In this document: positions 48,588 to 58,322 of the stretch, piece by piece | Layout: every line of letters begins with the position of its first letter | How positions within the stretch are numbered: position 1 is the first letter of the stretch | Assembly: GCF_021044885.1 (NCBI RefSeq) | Contig: NZ_JAJNOD010000001.1 | Coordinates: 1,736,001-1,800,000 of the forward strand | Reading direction: 5' to 3' | Length of the DNA stretch: 64,000 nucleotides | Source of the DNA: Microbacterium nymphoidis | Lineage (GTDB): Bacteria > Actinomycetota > Actinomycetes > Actinomycetales > Microbacteriaceae | The notes under the pieces: model-generated | What the model was told of the DNA's origin: nothing | The model's input: only the letters and a program-made list of their open reading frames with translations | Databases searched by the model: none | Position numbers and translations under genes: made by a program

Positions 48588-51511
48588 GCGTGCTCGGCAC
48601 GGGGGTCGTAGGTGAACAGCAGGACATCGGGAAGGCTGGTGGCGAAGTAGTCCGTGCTGCCGTCCTCGTGCTGAGCCACCGGCGCGGTCACCTGCGGACG
48701 CGCTTCACCGAGGCTGGCGGGGGGATCCGCGAGCGTGAGGCCCTGAGCGGCACGTGCCTCATCCCAGGCCGCGAGAGTGCGCCCTTCGCCGCCCTCCCAG
48801 GGCTGGAACAGGTGACTCTCCAGCAGCTCCAGCGCGCCACCCGGATCTCCCGCGGCGGTGAGGAGACGGGCGTACTCGACCGTCAGATCATCGCGCGTCT
48901 CGACCACATCGATCCGCGCTCGGAGCCGATCGAGCCGCTCGCTCACCGCGTGCCCGAGGCGGGCGGCGAGCTGATCCAGCTCGAACAGCAGACGCGCATC
49001 CCGGGGGTCCGTCTCCGCCGCGCGGAGGTAGTGCGCCCAGGCACCGGCGAGGTCGTGCTCCACCTCGAACAGCCCGAGGCCCAGGTTGCGGTGAAGACGA
49101 GCGCCATCGCCGAGCCGTGCCGCGTCACGCCACCGGTTTACGGCCTCGCTTCGGCGATGGGCGTCGTACAGCAGCATTCCCAGCAGCTCGCCCGCCACCG
49201 GATCGGCCGGGTCCGCGGCGAGGGCGCTGAGCAGGGCGTCGTGCGCATCCAGCCCCGCGGGGAAGCACCACCGGTTGTCCGCGCTTCGCGCCTGACGACG
49301 GGCTTCGGCGGCTCCGGGCACGTCACCGCGGTCGTCGAGCACCTCGGCCAGCACGTACCAGGCCACGGGCGCCGGGTTTCCTGCGCTGGTGGGGGCCGGC
49401 GCGGTGGCCGCCCGAAGAACGGTGACAGCATCATCGAGGAGTCCGAGATCGCGCAGGTCCAGCCCGAGATCGAGCCGGAGGCACGCATCGTCCGGCACGG
49501 CGCCGTCCGTCAGGAACGACAGCAGCACGTCGCCGCGAGCGACGCGCACGGCGCGAGCGATGACGTCCTCGGCTCCTTCGTCGTCACCGAGCCCCCGCAG
49601 CGCGACGGCGCGCACGGCGGCCAGCGCGGCATCGTCCGCACGCGTGACCGCGAGCGCCTCGGCATCGGCCAGCGCGCCGCGAAGATCGCCGCGTCGCAGG
49701 GCGATCCGCGCTGCCCGTAGCCCCGCGGCGGCGGCCCAGGTGACGTCCCAGCCGGCGCGCGCGAACCAGTCCAGGGCCGCATCGTCATCCCGCAGCCGTT
49801 CGCAGATCAGCCCCATCAGGTAGTAGGGCTCGGTATCGCGCAGCCGTTCGTTGCGCGCGGTGAGACGACGGATGGCGCGCGCGGCGTGATCGCGCGCCTC
49901 CCCATACGACCCGCGCCGCAGGAGCAGCTCGGCGAGCGCCAGATTGGTGCGGGCGTCGTCCGGGTCACGACGCAGCGCCTCGTTCCAGTAGGTCTCGGCG
50001 CGGCGTGTGGGATGACGGTACTGCTCCAGATGCAGTCCGGTCAGGTAGAGCTCGTCCACGCTGGCGATCTCCTCCGCCGACGCGGGCGCGGTGGCCACCC
50101 ACGGCTCCACCGGCTCTCCCGTGGCGGGACGCCACTCGGCGATGACCTCGCCGGCATCATCACGCGCCAGCACTCGCACATCGGCGCCGGTGCTCGCCGC
50201 ACGGACCTGCATGACGTCACCGGGTGTCAGGTGCCCGCGCTCCTCGGCGGCGACCGAGCCGGCGTCAAGCACCTGCAGCACGATGGTTGCGGGAGAAGTC
50301 ACGGCGCAGGAGACGACGAGGTCGTCGCCGGACGCGTCCACGTTCAGCGCACCCCGCGGGGTCGCCGCATGTGCGGGACCGATGGCGGGGATCGGGTACC
50401 AGAACTGTTCGAAGCGCTTGGTCTCGCCGGGCATGAGCCAGGCGAAGTCCGGCTGGTTGTCGGTGAACACGCCGGCCATCAGCTCGACGTAGGGTCCACC
50501 GTCGTCGGTGAGGTGCGCATCCCATGCGTGGCCGAACGGCGAGTTCCCCCACGTCCACTGCTTCTTGCCGGGAGAGATTCGCCGATCCGCCCAGTGCACG
50601 ATGCCGGCGCCGGCCGCGTGATCGTAGCCACCGAAGAACGACTCCTCGGTATCGACGACCATGTACGAGGTGGGAGCCGGGATGTTGCGGTACCAGTCGA
50701 TACGGTCGGCGCCCGGGCATTCGCGGCCCCGCGCCGGATAGTCGACGCCGTAGTACGGACGATCCGCCGCAGGGAAGGCGGTGATCGCCCGACGCGCGTG
50801 ATCTGCCACGTAGTGCACGTCCTGCGGGAAGAAGGACTGGTAGTCCTCGTGCACACGCACCGCGGCGTTCGCCCACCACAGGAAGGTCTGCTTCAGCGGG
50901 GTGCGGTTGTGCATCTGCACGGCGATCTCGATCGCCGTGGTGTCCCGGTGCAGCCGGATGCCGTGTGCCTCGGCCATGCGGGTGAACGGATCGTGATCGG
51001 AGCACCACACCGTCCGCGATCCGTCGGCACCTTCCTCGATGGAGAACTGCACCGGCAGGAAGGTGGCAGGTCGGTGATGCTGCGGCCAGTTGAACTCGAT
51101 CCCCCCGCTGATCCATGGCCCGGTGAGTCCCACGAGCGCGGGTTTGATGACGTCATTGCGGTACAGGAAGTCGTATCCGGTGGTCTTGTCGAAACCGGTG
51201 GCGATCCGCCCGCCCAGCTCGGGCAGCACGGTCACGTGCAGGTACGCGTTCTCCAGGTGCACCACGCGCCATGCACGCTCCGCACTGTCCCGGGCAACGC
51301 CCTCGATGAACGGCAGCGGGTAGACCCGCCCCGAAGAGCCCTGATAGACCCGCTGGTCCAGGAACATCGGCAGGTGCGACGGGGCATCGGGCAGATAGGT
51401 GGGCAGCACCACCTCGTCCTCCCAGGCGATCACCTCGCCCCGTTCGAGCTGCGCGCGCAGATGCGCGGGCGGCTCGGTGCGGTAGGGGTCGATGCGGATG
51501 TCAGGTTGCAT
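48584..51511 (-). CDS. DUF5107 domain protein with long TPR region
   Basis: 975 aa. Residues to about 400 form a DUF5107 mutarotase-like beta domain (VTVLPELGGRIATGFDKTTGYDFLYRND and ISGGIEFNWPQHHRPATF). The rest is a run of TPR helices (YWNEALRRDPDDARTNLALAELLLRRGSYGEARDHA region and later repeats). DUF5107-TPR proteins accompany carbohydrate loci, but their activity is uncertain; a glycoside-acting role is possible. No signal peptide. The ATG at 51511, not 51517, is used: TAGCGT ends exactly 6 bases before it. First gene of a leftward pair with DUF4380. Confidence 0.85.
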   Translation of the reverse strand: MQPDIRIDPYRTEPPAHLRAQLERGEVIAWEDEVVLPTYLPDAPSHLPMFLDQRVYQGSSGRVYPLPFIEGVARDSAERAWRVVHLENAYLHVTVLPELGGRIATGFDKTTGYDFLYRNDVIKPALVGLTGPWISGGIEFNWPQHHRPATFLPVQFSIEEGADGSRTVWCSDHDPFTRMAEAHGIRLHRDTTAIEIAVQMHNRTPLKQTFLWWANAAVRVHEDYQSFFPQDVHYVADHARRAITAFPAADRPYYGVDYPARGRECPGADRIDWYRNIPAPTSYMVVDTEESFFGGYDHAAGAGIVHWADRRISPGKKQWTWGNSPFGHAWDAHLTDDGGPYVELMAGVFTDNQPDFAWLMPGETKRFEQFWYPIPAIGPAHAATPRGALNVDASGDDLVVSCAVTSPATIVLQVLDAGSVAAEERGHLTPGDVMQVRAASTGADVRVLARDDAGEVIAEWRPATGEPVEPWVATAPASAEEIASVDELYLTGLHLEQYRHPTRRAETYWNEALRRDPDDARTNLALAELLLRRGSYGEARDHAARAIRRLTARNERLRDTEPYYLMGLICERLRDDDAALDWFARAGWDVTWAAAAGLRAARIALRRGDLRGALADAEALAVTRADDAALAAVRAVALRGLGDDEGAEDVIARAVRVARGDVLLSFLTDGAVPDDACLRLDLGLDLRDLGLLDDAVTVLRAATAPAPTSAGNPAPVAWYVLAEVLDDRGDVPGAAEARRQARSADNRWCFPAGLDAHDALLSALAADPADPVAGELLGMLLYDAHRRSEAVNRWRDAARLGDGARLHRNLGLGLFEVEHDLAGAWAHYLRAAETDPRDARLLFELDQLAARLGHAVSERLDRLRARIDVVETRDDLTVEYARLLTAAGDPGGALELLESHLFQPWEGGEGRTLAAWDEARAAQGLTLADPPASLGEARPQVTAPVAQHEDGSTDYFATSLPDVLLFTYDPRAEHA

Positions 51512-51517
51512 GCTCAT

Positions 51518-51523
51518 ACGCTA
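51518..51523 (-). promoter_or_regulatory. -10 element of the DUF5107 gene
   Basis: TAGCGT on the minus strand ends 6 bases before ATG 51511. This decides between two in-frame ATGs. Confidence 0.55.
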
Positions 51524-51644
51524 GGAGCGCCGCCCGCCCGGCTGAATGGCCGAACGTCTGATGCGCCTGGACTTTTCACTGATCTCAACGCGCATAGTGC
51601 ACTGAAATTGCAGCGGACCTATTCGCGCACCTGGACGATCATCG

Positions 51645-53762
51645 TCAGTTGGCGTCGAGGATGAGGATGTCGGCGTCCGGCGCCCACGTGAAGGCCACCG
51701 GCACTCCGCGAACAACGGCCTCCTCCGCCGTGATCCGCGTGCCGGTCGCTCGCCCGTACCCGTCGAGCACGCTGTAGCGGGTACGAGCGCGGAGCCCCGC
51801 CGGGTACACCCGCGCCGCGTCGCGATCCCGGGTCCGGTCACGGTCCCGGTCGAACACGAACAGCACCGTCCGGGAATCCGTCGAGTACTCCACGCTGTAC
51901 AGCCCTCGACGCGGATCGCCGTGCGTACGCACGTGGCCCGCGAGGATGATGTCGCGGATTCCCCGATAGGCGGTGATCCTGCGACGGCACTCGTCGAGAT
52001 CCTCGTCGGATGTCCGGGAGAGGTCCAGCCCGATACCCAGGACGCCACACATCGCCACCGCGAACCGGTAGCCGAGCGACGCCGCCTCACGATCGCGATG
52101 GCCATCGTCCTCCGCCACCCAGGAGCTCATCGTCCACGACGGGTAGGCGCTGAGGAATCCGTGCTGAATCACCAGCCGGTCGCGCGGACCCACCTGATCA
52201 CTGGTCCACACCACGTCGGAGCGCTGCAGCACCGCATTGTCGATGCGGGCTCCTCCCGACGCGCACGCCTCGACGACGACGTCGGGGAACTCCGCACGCA
52301 GCATGTCCATCACTCGGTAGTAGTTCCGCGTGTGCTGCACGCTCCACTCCCGCCCGTGCGGGTCGCCGGGACGCCCGCCATCGGTCACCGGCCGGTTCAT
52401 GTCCCACTTGAGATAGCCGATCGGCGCCGAGGACAGCAGCTCCCGGAGGGTGGCCATCACCCACAGCGCGACCTCCTCGCGCCCGAGATCGAGCACGTAC
52501 TGATTGCGGATCGTCAGCAGCGGACGCCCCTCGGCGCGGTAGACCCAGTCGGGGTGAGCGCGGAACAGATCGGAGTCGGGATTCACGCATTCGGGCTCGA
52601 CCCACAGCCCGAACCTCATGCCCAGCGCTTCGACGCCGTCCGCCAGCTCGCTGAGGCCCCGCGGGAACTTGGCCGGATCGGGTTGCCAATCGCCGAGACC
52701 CGCACGATCGGACGTGCGCCCGCGGAACCAGCCATCATCCAGCACGAAGGTCTCCACCCCGATCGCCGCCGCCCGGCGTGCCAGCTCCAGCTGCTGGGCG
52801 ATGTCCACGTCGAAGGTGGTGGCCATCCACGAGTTGTAGACGACCGGTTGCGTCCGCGGACCGCGCTCTCGTGCCAGCCCTCGCTGGAACTCGTGCCATC
52901 GTGAGGGGAGCTCGGTCATCCCGGCGGCGTGAACTCCCAGGCTGTCGGGGGTGCGGAACTCCTCGCCGGGAAGCAGGGTGATCGTGGTGACGTCGTCGTC
53001 CACGCCTGTCGACACCCGCGCATGCGAGCCGACCGCGGCCGATTCCACCTGCAGCCGCCACGATCCGCTCCAGTCCAGCGCCACGCCGTAGACGTGAGTG
53101 CCCGACCGTGTCGCGACATCGTCGTCGTCCGGCAGCGCGCTCACGCACACCACCGGGCTGAAGCTCATTCCTGTGACACCCTGCCTGCTGCCGATGCTGA
53201 AGGTACCCCAGTGCACCTCGGTGCTGCGTTGCTGGAACTCCCGCGCCCACGACCCCGCCAGATAGTCGATGCGCACGTGCTGGCCCACCGGGGCGTTCCA
53301 GGCCGCGGAGAACGCCCGTGGCAGGGTGACGGTGCCGGAACCGCGGTTCGCGACGCGTATCCATCGGCGGATCACATCGTGCTCGCGAGAGCTGCGATAG
53401 CCCAGGTACAGCTCCAGCGTTCCCGTCTCGTCCCGGAACGCCAGCTCCAGTTCGTCACCCTGCGGGCCCGAGTTCCACTGCGGCGTCCCATGCAGCTCCC
53501 ACCGCGCGCCGGTACGGGCATCGCCACGGTCGACGAGCAGCTCGCTGAAGGCGGTGTGGCGCTGACCGTCGCTGGCGTACTCGAGCGGCTGAGCGTCCGC
53601 GTCGGCCGCATAGCCCACGAAGCGGTCGGGCTCTGACCAGGGTTCGGGGTCCTCCCCGTCCGCGAGCGCGGGGCCCCAGTAGTCGGACACCGCACCGGAC
53701 GCGTCCGGAGTCGTGCTGAGCACGTACGATGTGCGGCGGGTGCGCAGGTGCCACTGCGGCAT
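51645..53762 (-). CDS. GH36 alpha-galactosidase
   Basis: 705 aa. N-terminal beta-supersandwich, then a TIM barrel with FVLDDGWFRGR, the catalytic nucleophile in YLKWDMNR, ACASGGAR and the acid/base Asp in WTSDQVGPRDR. It removes alpha-galactose from raffinose-type or galactomannan-derived sugars. No signal peptide, so it acts on imported sugar. ATG 53762 has GAAGGAG upstream; the longer frame to 54545 is the shadow of the permease gene. It is the last gene of the leftward importer operon. Confidence 0.93.
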   Translation of the reverse strand: MPQWHLRTRRTSYVLSTTPDASGAVSDYWGPALADGEDPEPWSEPDRFVGYAADADAQPLEYASDGQRHTAFSELLVDRGDARTGARWELHGTPQWNSGPQGDELELAFRDETGTLELYLGYRSSREHDVIRRWIRVANRGSGTVTLPRAFSAAWNAPVGQHVRIDYLAGSWAREFQQRSTEVHWGTFSIGSRQGVTGMSFSPVVCVSALPDDDDVATRSGTHVYGVALDWSGSWRLQVESAAVGSHARVSTGVDDDVTTITLLPGEEFRTPDSLGVHAAGMTELPSRWHEFQRGLARERGPRTQPVVYNSWMATTFDVDIAQQLELARRAAAIGVETFVLDDGWFRGRTSDRAGLGDWQPDPAKFPRGLSELADGVEALGMRFGLWVEPECVNPDSDLFRAHPDWVYRAEGRPLLTIRNQYVLDLGREEVALWVMATLRELLSSAPIGYLKWDMNRPVTDGGRPGDPHGREWSVQHTRNYYRVMDMLRAEFPDVVVEACASGGARIDNAVLQRSDVVWTSDQVGPRDRLVIQHGFLSAYPSWTMSSWVAEDDGHRDREAASLGYRFAVAMCGVLGIGLDLSRTSDEDLDECRRRITAYRGIRDIILAGHVRTHGDPRRGLYSVEYSTDSRTVLFVFDRDRDRTRDRDAARVYPAGLRARTRYSVLDGYGRATGTRITAEEAVVRGVPVAFTWAPDADILILDAN

Positions 53763-53779
53763 GGTGCTCCTTCGGTGGA

Positions 53780-54646
53780 TCACTTGCCCGTGCCGAGCGT
53801 GAGGCCCGACACGAACTGCTTCTGGAAGATGAAGAAGACGATCGCGGTGGGGAGTGCGGCGATCATGGCCCCGGCCGCCACCACGTTCCACTGGCTGACG
53901 AACCCGCCCTGGATGTTCAGCAGCTCCGCGGTGATGGGGAACTTGGACTCGGTCCGCAGCACGGTGAGGGCCCAGATCAGGTCGTTCCACACCCAGGTGG
54001 TGGCCAGCGCTCCGAGCGCGGCGAGTGACGGGCGGGTGAGAGGCAGGACGAGCTGCAGGTACACCCGGAGCTCCCCGGCGCCGTCCACACGAGCGGCCTC
54101 GAAGATCTCCGCGGGGATCGAGCGCATGAACCCGTAGAGCACGAAGGTGTAGAACCCGATGCCGAAGGCGACCTGCACCACGATCAGCGCGAAGAGGGTG
54201 TCGGCGATGCCGAGCGATTCGGTGATGCGGGCGACGGGGATCAGCAGGATCTGCGCGGGGAGGAGGTTGCCCGCGAGCATGATCAACAGGATGGTGCGCC
54301 GCAGCGGAATCTCGTAGCGGCTCAGCGCGAACGCCGCCCACGAGGACAGCAGCAGCGAGAGCAGCACGGTGAACACCGTGACGATGACGCTGTTCCACAG
54401 CGCGTTGCCCGCGAGCCCCTGCGTGAAGACGGTGACGAACCCGTCCAGCGAGAACGAGTGCGGCAGGCCGCCCAGGCCGTTGGCCGTGATGTCGGAGAAG
54501 GAGCGGAAGGCGACGAAGACCACGAAGATCAGCGGTGCGATCCACAGCAGAGACACCGGGGCCATCACGGCGTGGAACACCCAGGATGCGCGACGACGGG
54601 GGCGGGTGTCCGTGACCTGGTGCAGCGTGGCGGTGTGTGTGCTCAT
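53780..54646 (-). CDS. ABC sugar permease, MalG type, alpha-galactoside operon
   Basis: 288 aa, six transmembrane helices, EAA loop EIFEAARVDGAGELRVYLQLVLP, and C-terminal FQKQFVSGLTLGTGK. It pairs with the MalF-type gene product just upstream (the ATG is 2 bases after that stop, with GGAGG ahead). CUT1 family. No ATPase is encoded locally, so a shared ATPase is expected. Confidence 0.92.
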   Translation of the reverse strand: MSTHTATLHQVTDTRPRRRASWVFHAVMAPVSLLWIAPLIFVVFVAFRSFSDITANGLGGLPHSFSLDGFVTVFTQGLAGNALWNSVIVTVFTVLLSLLLSSWAAFALSRYEIPLRRTILLIMLAGNLLPAQILLIPVARITESLGIADTLFALIVVQVAFGIGFYTFVLYGFMRSIPAEIFEAARVDGAGELRVYLQLVLPLTRPSLAALGALATTWVWNDLIWALTVLRTESKFPITAELLNIQGGFVSQWNVVAAGAMIAALPTAIVFFIFQKQFVSGLTLGTGK

Positions 54647-54647
54647 C

Positions 54648-55574
54648 TCAGTCCTCCGATCGTGCGGCGCTGGCGAGGTAACCGATGATGAAGACGATCG
54701 CGAGCAGGAAGATGATCACGGCGATCGCCGATCCGTAGCCCAGATCGACCGTGGAGAAGGCCGTCTGGTACATGTATGTCGACAGCAGCTGGGTGGAGTT
54801 GTAGGGCCCGCCTCGCGTCATGGTCCAGACGATGTCGAACGTGCGCAGCGAGTCGATCACCGTCACGGCGAACACCACGGAGTTGACGCCTTTCATCTGC
54901 GGCATCACGATGCGCCAGAACCGCTGCCAGCGATTCGCGCCGTCCACCTGGGCCGCCTCCTCGAGCGTGGGATCCACGCCCTTGAGGCCGGCCAGGTAGA
55001 GCACCATGATGTAGCCGCATTGCCGCCACACCGCGGCGATCAGCACGGCGGTGAGGGCAGTGCTCGGATCGGCCAGCCACTGGCGGGCGACATCGCCCAG
55101 CCCGATGGCGTCCAGCGCCGAGTTCACCGCACCGTCGGGCTGGTACAGCAGCCGCCAGAACAACCCGGTGACCGCGAGGGAGAACACCATCGGCAGATAG
55201 ATGGCGCTGCGGTAGAAGCCCACGCCCCGACGCGGCCGGTTCAGTGCGAGGGCCAGGAGCAGCCCGATCACCACCGAGGCACCGCCGAACCCGACCACCC
55301 AGTAGACGTTGTTCAGCAGCGCCTGGATGAACACCGGATCGGTGGCGAGGTTCTCGAAGTTGCGGAAACCGACCCATTCCGGGGCACCGGCACCGTTCCA
55401 CTTGGTCAGCGAGATGTAGAAGCTGTTGACCGCCGGCCAGAACACCAGGGCCAGCTCCACCACCAGCGGGATGAGGAGGAAACCCCAGATGATCGGTGGG
55501 ACACGACGGACTGCGCTTCGCCGCCGGCGTCCGGCCACGATCGTCGCGGTCGCCGCGCCCACCGGGCGGCTCAC
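54648..55574 (-). CDS. ABC sugar permease, MalF type, alpha-galactoside operon
   Basis: 308 aa, six transmembrane helices, EAA loop LEEAAQVDGANRWQRFWRIVMP. GTG 55574 overlaps the binding-protein stop (GTGA) and has GAAGG about 10 bases upstream. The longer frame to 55607 would cut into the binding-protein gene. It forms the membrane channel with the following MalG-type protein. Confidence 0.9.
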   Translation of the reverse strand: MSRPVGAATATIVAGRRRRSAVRRVPPIIWGFLLIPLVVELALVFWPAVNSFYISLTKWNGAGAPEWVGFRNFENLATDPVFIQALLNNVYWVVGFGGASVVIGLLLALALNRPRRGVGFYRSAIYLPMVFSLAVTGLFWRLLYQPDGAVNSALDAIGLGDVARQWLADPSTALTAVLIAAVWRQCGYIMVLYLAGLKGVDPTLEEAAQVDGANRWQRFWRIVMPQMKGVNSVVFAVTVIDSLRTFDIVWTMTRGGPYNSTQLLSTYMYQTAFSTVDLGYGSAIAVIIFLLAIVFIIGYLASAARSED

Positions 55575-56863
55575 GAGTTCCACACCTTCTCTGCGGCCGT
55601 CTGCCACTCCTTGAGGATGCTGTCGACATCATCCGGCTTGGCGAGGAACTTCGTCAGGGCGGTGTCCGCGGTGGTCTGCAGCGCGTCGGACGAGTCGCGG
55701 TTGAAGAACTGGGTGATCTCCTCCGTCTCGTTGAGCATCTTCAGGCCCTTCTGCACCAGCGGGCTGAACTGGGTCGCGTCCACATCCGGCGAGGTCGGCA
55801 GATTCGAGGAGCCGGCCTTCTCGATGAACTCCTGCTGCGCCTTCGGGCTGGCCAGGTACGACAGCATCGCGATGGTCCCCTTCGGATCCTTCGTCTTCGC
55901 GCTGGCGAAGTAGCCGTCGGTGGGGGCTTCCTCGGCGGTCGGCACCGACGGGTCGATCACGGGAACGCTGAAGAAGTCCAGGTTGTCGGGATTGTCGGTG
56001 ATGTTCTGGCTGATGAACGCACCCGTGAGGTACATCGCATCCTTGCCCTGCACCAACGGCGTGACGGCATCCTGCCAGGCGTATGAGGTCATGTTGGGGT
56101 CGAAGTACGGCACCAGCTGCGCGTAGTACGACATCACCTTGCGCACCTCGGCGCTGTCGAACGAGTGCTTTCCGGCCAGCAGCTCGCGGTGAAAGGCGGC
56201 GCCGTTGACCCGGAGATTGAGGATGTCGAACCAGCCCGATGCCATCCACGGCGTGGTGCCGATGCCGTTGGCGAGGGGGTTGATGCCCATCCCCTTGAGC
56301 TTGTCGCACATGGCGATGAACTCGTCCCAGGTCTTGGGCTCGGAGACGCCCCACTTCGCGAAGTTGTCCTTCAGGTAGAACACGCCCCACCAGTAGTAGG
56401 AGGTGGGCAGGAATATCTGCTTGCCGCTGTCGTCCGTCGACAGCGCCTTCAGCGCGGGCGAGAAGTTCGCGGCCGCGCCGCTGCCGGTCCACATCTCCGA
56501 CAGGTCCAGCAGATATCCCTTGCTGGCGTAGTCCCGCGCCACCGACCCCGCATACCACGTGAGCACATCGGGGGGATTGCTGGAGGAGAGGTAGGTGGAC
56601 AGCTGTGCGCGGAACTGCTCGATCGCCACCGTGTTCAGGGTGACCTTGCCGCCGGTGTACGCGTCCATCACGGCGGTGAGCGCAGCCTTGGGGGCGGGAT
56701 CGGACAGCGACGACTGGAGCGTGAGGGTGCCGCTGGCGGCGCCGCCGCTGCCGCCCGTACCCGGGGAGCCTCCGGTGACGCAGCCGGAGAGGGCGAATGC
56801 GCCTCCCAGTGCGAGCGCACCCGCGAGGAAGGTGCGACGTGTGACCTGCAGTTCTGGTGCCAT
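55571..56863 (-). CDS. Sugar-binding lipoprotein with Tat-like signal, alpha-galactoside operon
   Basis: 430 aa, SBP_bac_1 family. The N-terminus TRRTFLAGALALGGAFALSGC has a twin-arginine pair followed by a lipobox (LSGC), so it may be exported folded and lipidated. The mature part contains VLTWYAGSVARDYASKGYLLDLS and WWGVFYLKDNFAKWGV, as in CUT1 binding proteins for oligosaccharides. ATG 56863 has GGAGGA ahead. It lies 39 bases downstream of the cellulase-like gene and feeds the two permeases. Confidence 0.92.
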   Translation of the reverse strand: MAPELQVTRRTFLAGALALGGAFALSGCVTGGSPGTGGSGGAASGTLTLQSSLSDPAPKAALTAVMDAYTGGKVTLNTVAIEQFRAQLSTYLSSSNPPDVLTWYAGSVARDYASKGYLLDLSEMWTGSGAAANFSPALKALSTDDSGKQIFLPTSYYWWGVFYLKDNFAKWGVSEPKTWDEFIAMCDKLKGMGINPLANGIGTTPWMASGWFDILNLRVNGAAFHRELLAGKHSFDSAEVRKVMSYYAQLVPYFDPNMTSYAWQDAVTPLVQGKDAMYLTGAFISQNITDNPDNLDFFSVPVIDPSVPTAEEAPTDGYFASAKTKDPKGTIAMLSYLASPKAQQEFIEKAGSSNLPTSPDVDATQFSPLVQKGLKMLNETEEITQFFNRDSSDALQTTADTALTKFLAKPDDVDSILKEWQTAAEKVWNS

Positions 56864-56902
56864 GGTGTCCTCCTCGACGACCGATGGATGGGGCGCGTGC
56901 GC

Positions 56903-58243
56903 CTAGTGGGTGAGATGTTCGGTGAACATCCGGTTGCATTCGATCTGGAGCGCGACATCGGCCCACATCGGATGATGCGGAGCCGCGTTGGAGCACACGA
57001 TGGTGCCCCAGGCCCCGACGCGAGCGGACTCCCGCACCGCTCGTCGGCAGAACTCGCTGCCCACCGGCCCCTCCTCGAAGGTGCCGTGCAGCGGGGTGTA
57101 GCCGATCCACCCCTCCCCGAAAGCCAGCGGGACACCGCGCGAGCGCGACACATCGGCCGCGACGTCGAGCCAGATCCGCAACACACGGTCCATCTCCACG
57201 CGATGCCCCTGATAGCGCTCGTAGAGGAACCGGTCGAACGCCTCGGCGTCCACCCAGTCGTGCAGGAAGATCTCGGGCTTGCCGACAATGGTCGCCTCCG
57301 CCTTCCACGCCCGCTCCGGCGGCAGCACCCAGCTCTCCGCGTCGGGTGCGTCGGCGCGGAGGATCCCGGCGGCTTCGACGGCGGCTCGCGGGAAGTCGGC
57401 GAGCGAGCCGCGCAGATCGAACGCCTGCGTCACCTCGTCGAGCACGCCGTAGATGTAGGGGTGAACGACGAGCACATCGATGTTGTGCGGTATGGCACGC
57501 ATCGACGCCACCGGCACATGCGCGTAGTTGACCGTCACCGGCTGATCCGGCTGCAGCTCGTGGAAGCGGGCGAGTCCGCGGGTGAGGCGGGGCTCCAGTT
57601 CGACGACGGTGCGGGCGTCATCCACGAGCCAGCTGGTGAGCCCGTCGCTCAGATGGCCGATCTGGACCTCGTTGTGCAGCTCGGTGAACGCGATGCGATC
57701 GTCCAGACCGTGCTCCGCGAGGAAGTCGATCAGCGCGGCGAACGATTCCGCCAAACGCTCGGCGCGCTCCTCCGGATCGACGGCGCGCAGGGCATCCCAC
57801 CAGTCGGAGCTGGCCGCGAACGACGATGACTGCTGGTATTCCCACGACGACAGGATCACGAACAGTCCGTGACGCCGGCACACCTCGAACAGCTCGCGCA
57901 GGTGCGCGCGCCCATCGATCACCGTGGGAGAGCCGACGTCGTACCAGCGCACGTTCTGCGCGTAGTCGCCGCCGAGACGGTCCAGTTCCACTGCCGTGGT
58001 GTCGAGACCCGAGCCGAACAGGAGGAACGGCATGGCGCAGATGCGGATGGTGTTGTAGCCGCGCTCGACGGCCTCCGCGGCCGCCCGGTCGAGGTTCTCG
58101 AAGGGCTCACCCGCCCCGGTGCGGACATACCAGGAGAAGTCCCACAGGGTGATGGCGAGGCGATCGGGAACACCATCACGTGGCGGCACGGGAACATAGC
58201 GACCTGTCCGATCGGCTGATGGCGTCATCTCTCCTGTGAGCAT
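56903..58243 (-). CDS. Cellulase-like (GH5-type TIM barrel) protein
   Basis: 446 aa. TIM-barrel glycosidase-like sequence with GYNTIRICAMPFLLFG, an acid/base candidate in ITFTELHNEVQIG-like form (AFTELHNEVQIGHL) and a nucleophile candidate in PLAFGEGWIGYTP. It matches the sugar-binding cellulase-like group. No signal peptide. ATG 58243 is chosen because TATCGT on the minus strand ends exactly 6 bases before it; ATG 58228 is too close to its AGGAG. First gene of the leftward importer/GH36 operon, divergent from the AraC gene. Confidence 0.82.
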   Translation of the reverse strand: MLTGEMTPSADRTGRYVPVPPRDGVPDRLAITLWDFSWYVRTGAGEPFENLDRAAAEAVERGYNTIRICAMPFLLFGSGLDTTAVELDRLGGDYAQNVRWYDVGSPTVIDGRAHLRELFEVCRRHGLFVILSSWEYQQSSSFAASSDWWDALRAVDPEERAERLAESFAALIDFLAEHGLDDRIAFTELHNEVQIGHLSDGLTSWLVDDARTVVELEPRLTRGLARFHELQPDQPVTVNYAHVPVASMRAIPHNIDVLVVHPYIYGVLDEVTQAFDLRGSLADFPRAAVEAAGILRADAPDAESWVLPPERAWKAEATIVGKPEIFLHDWVDAEAFDRFLYERYQGHRVEMDRVLRIWLDVAADVSRSRGVPLAFGEGWIGYTPLHGTFEEGPVGSEFCRRAVRESARVGAWGTIVCSNAAPHHPMWADVALQIECNRMFTEHLTH

Positions 58244-58249
58244 GTCGCC

Positions 58250-58255
58250 ACGATA
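58250..58255 (-). promoter_or_regulatory. -10 element of the cellulase-like gene
   Basis: TATCGT on the minus strand, 6 bases before ATG 58243. The same hexamer and gap occur at the divergent araC-type gene. Confidence 0.6.
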
Positions 58256-58322
58256 TCCGCGGTCAACACGGCGAAGGAATGCTGGTTTCTCCGGCATACC
58301 TGGACGATTCTCCGACAAGTGC

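Noticed and set aside
53763..54545. N-terminal extension of the GH36 gene to 54545
   Set aside because: The extra 261 residues are the antiparallel-free frame shadow of the MalG-type permease gene and have no GH36 similarity. A clear ribosome site precedes ATG 53762.
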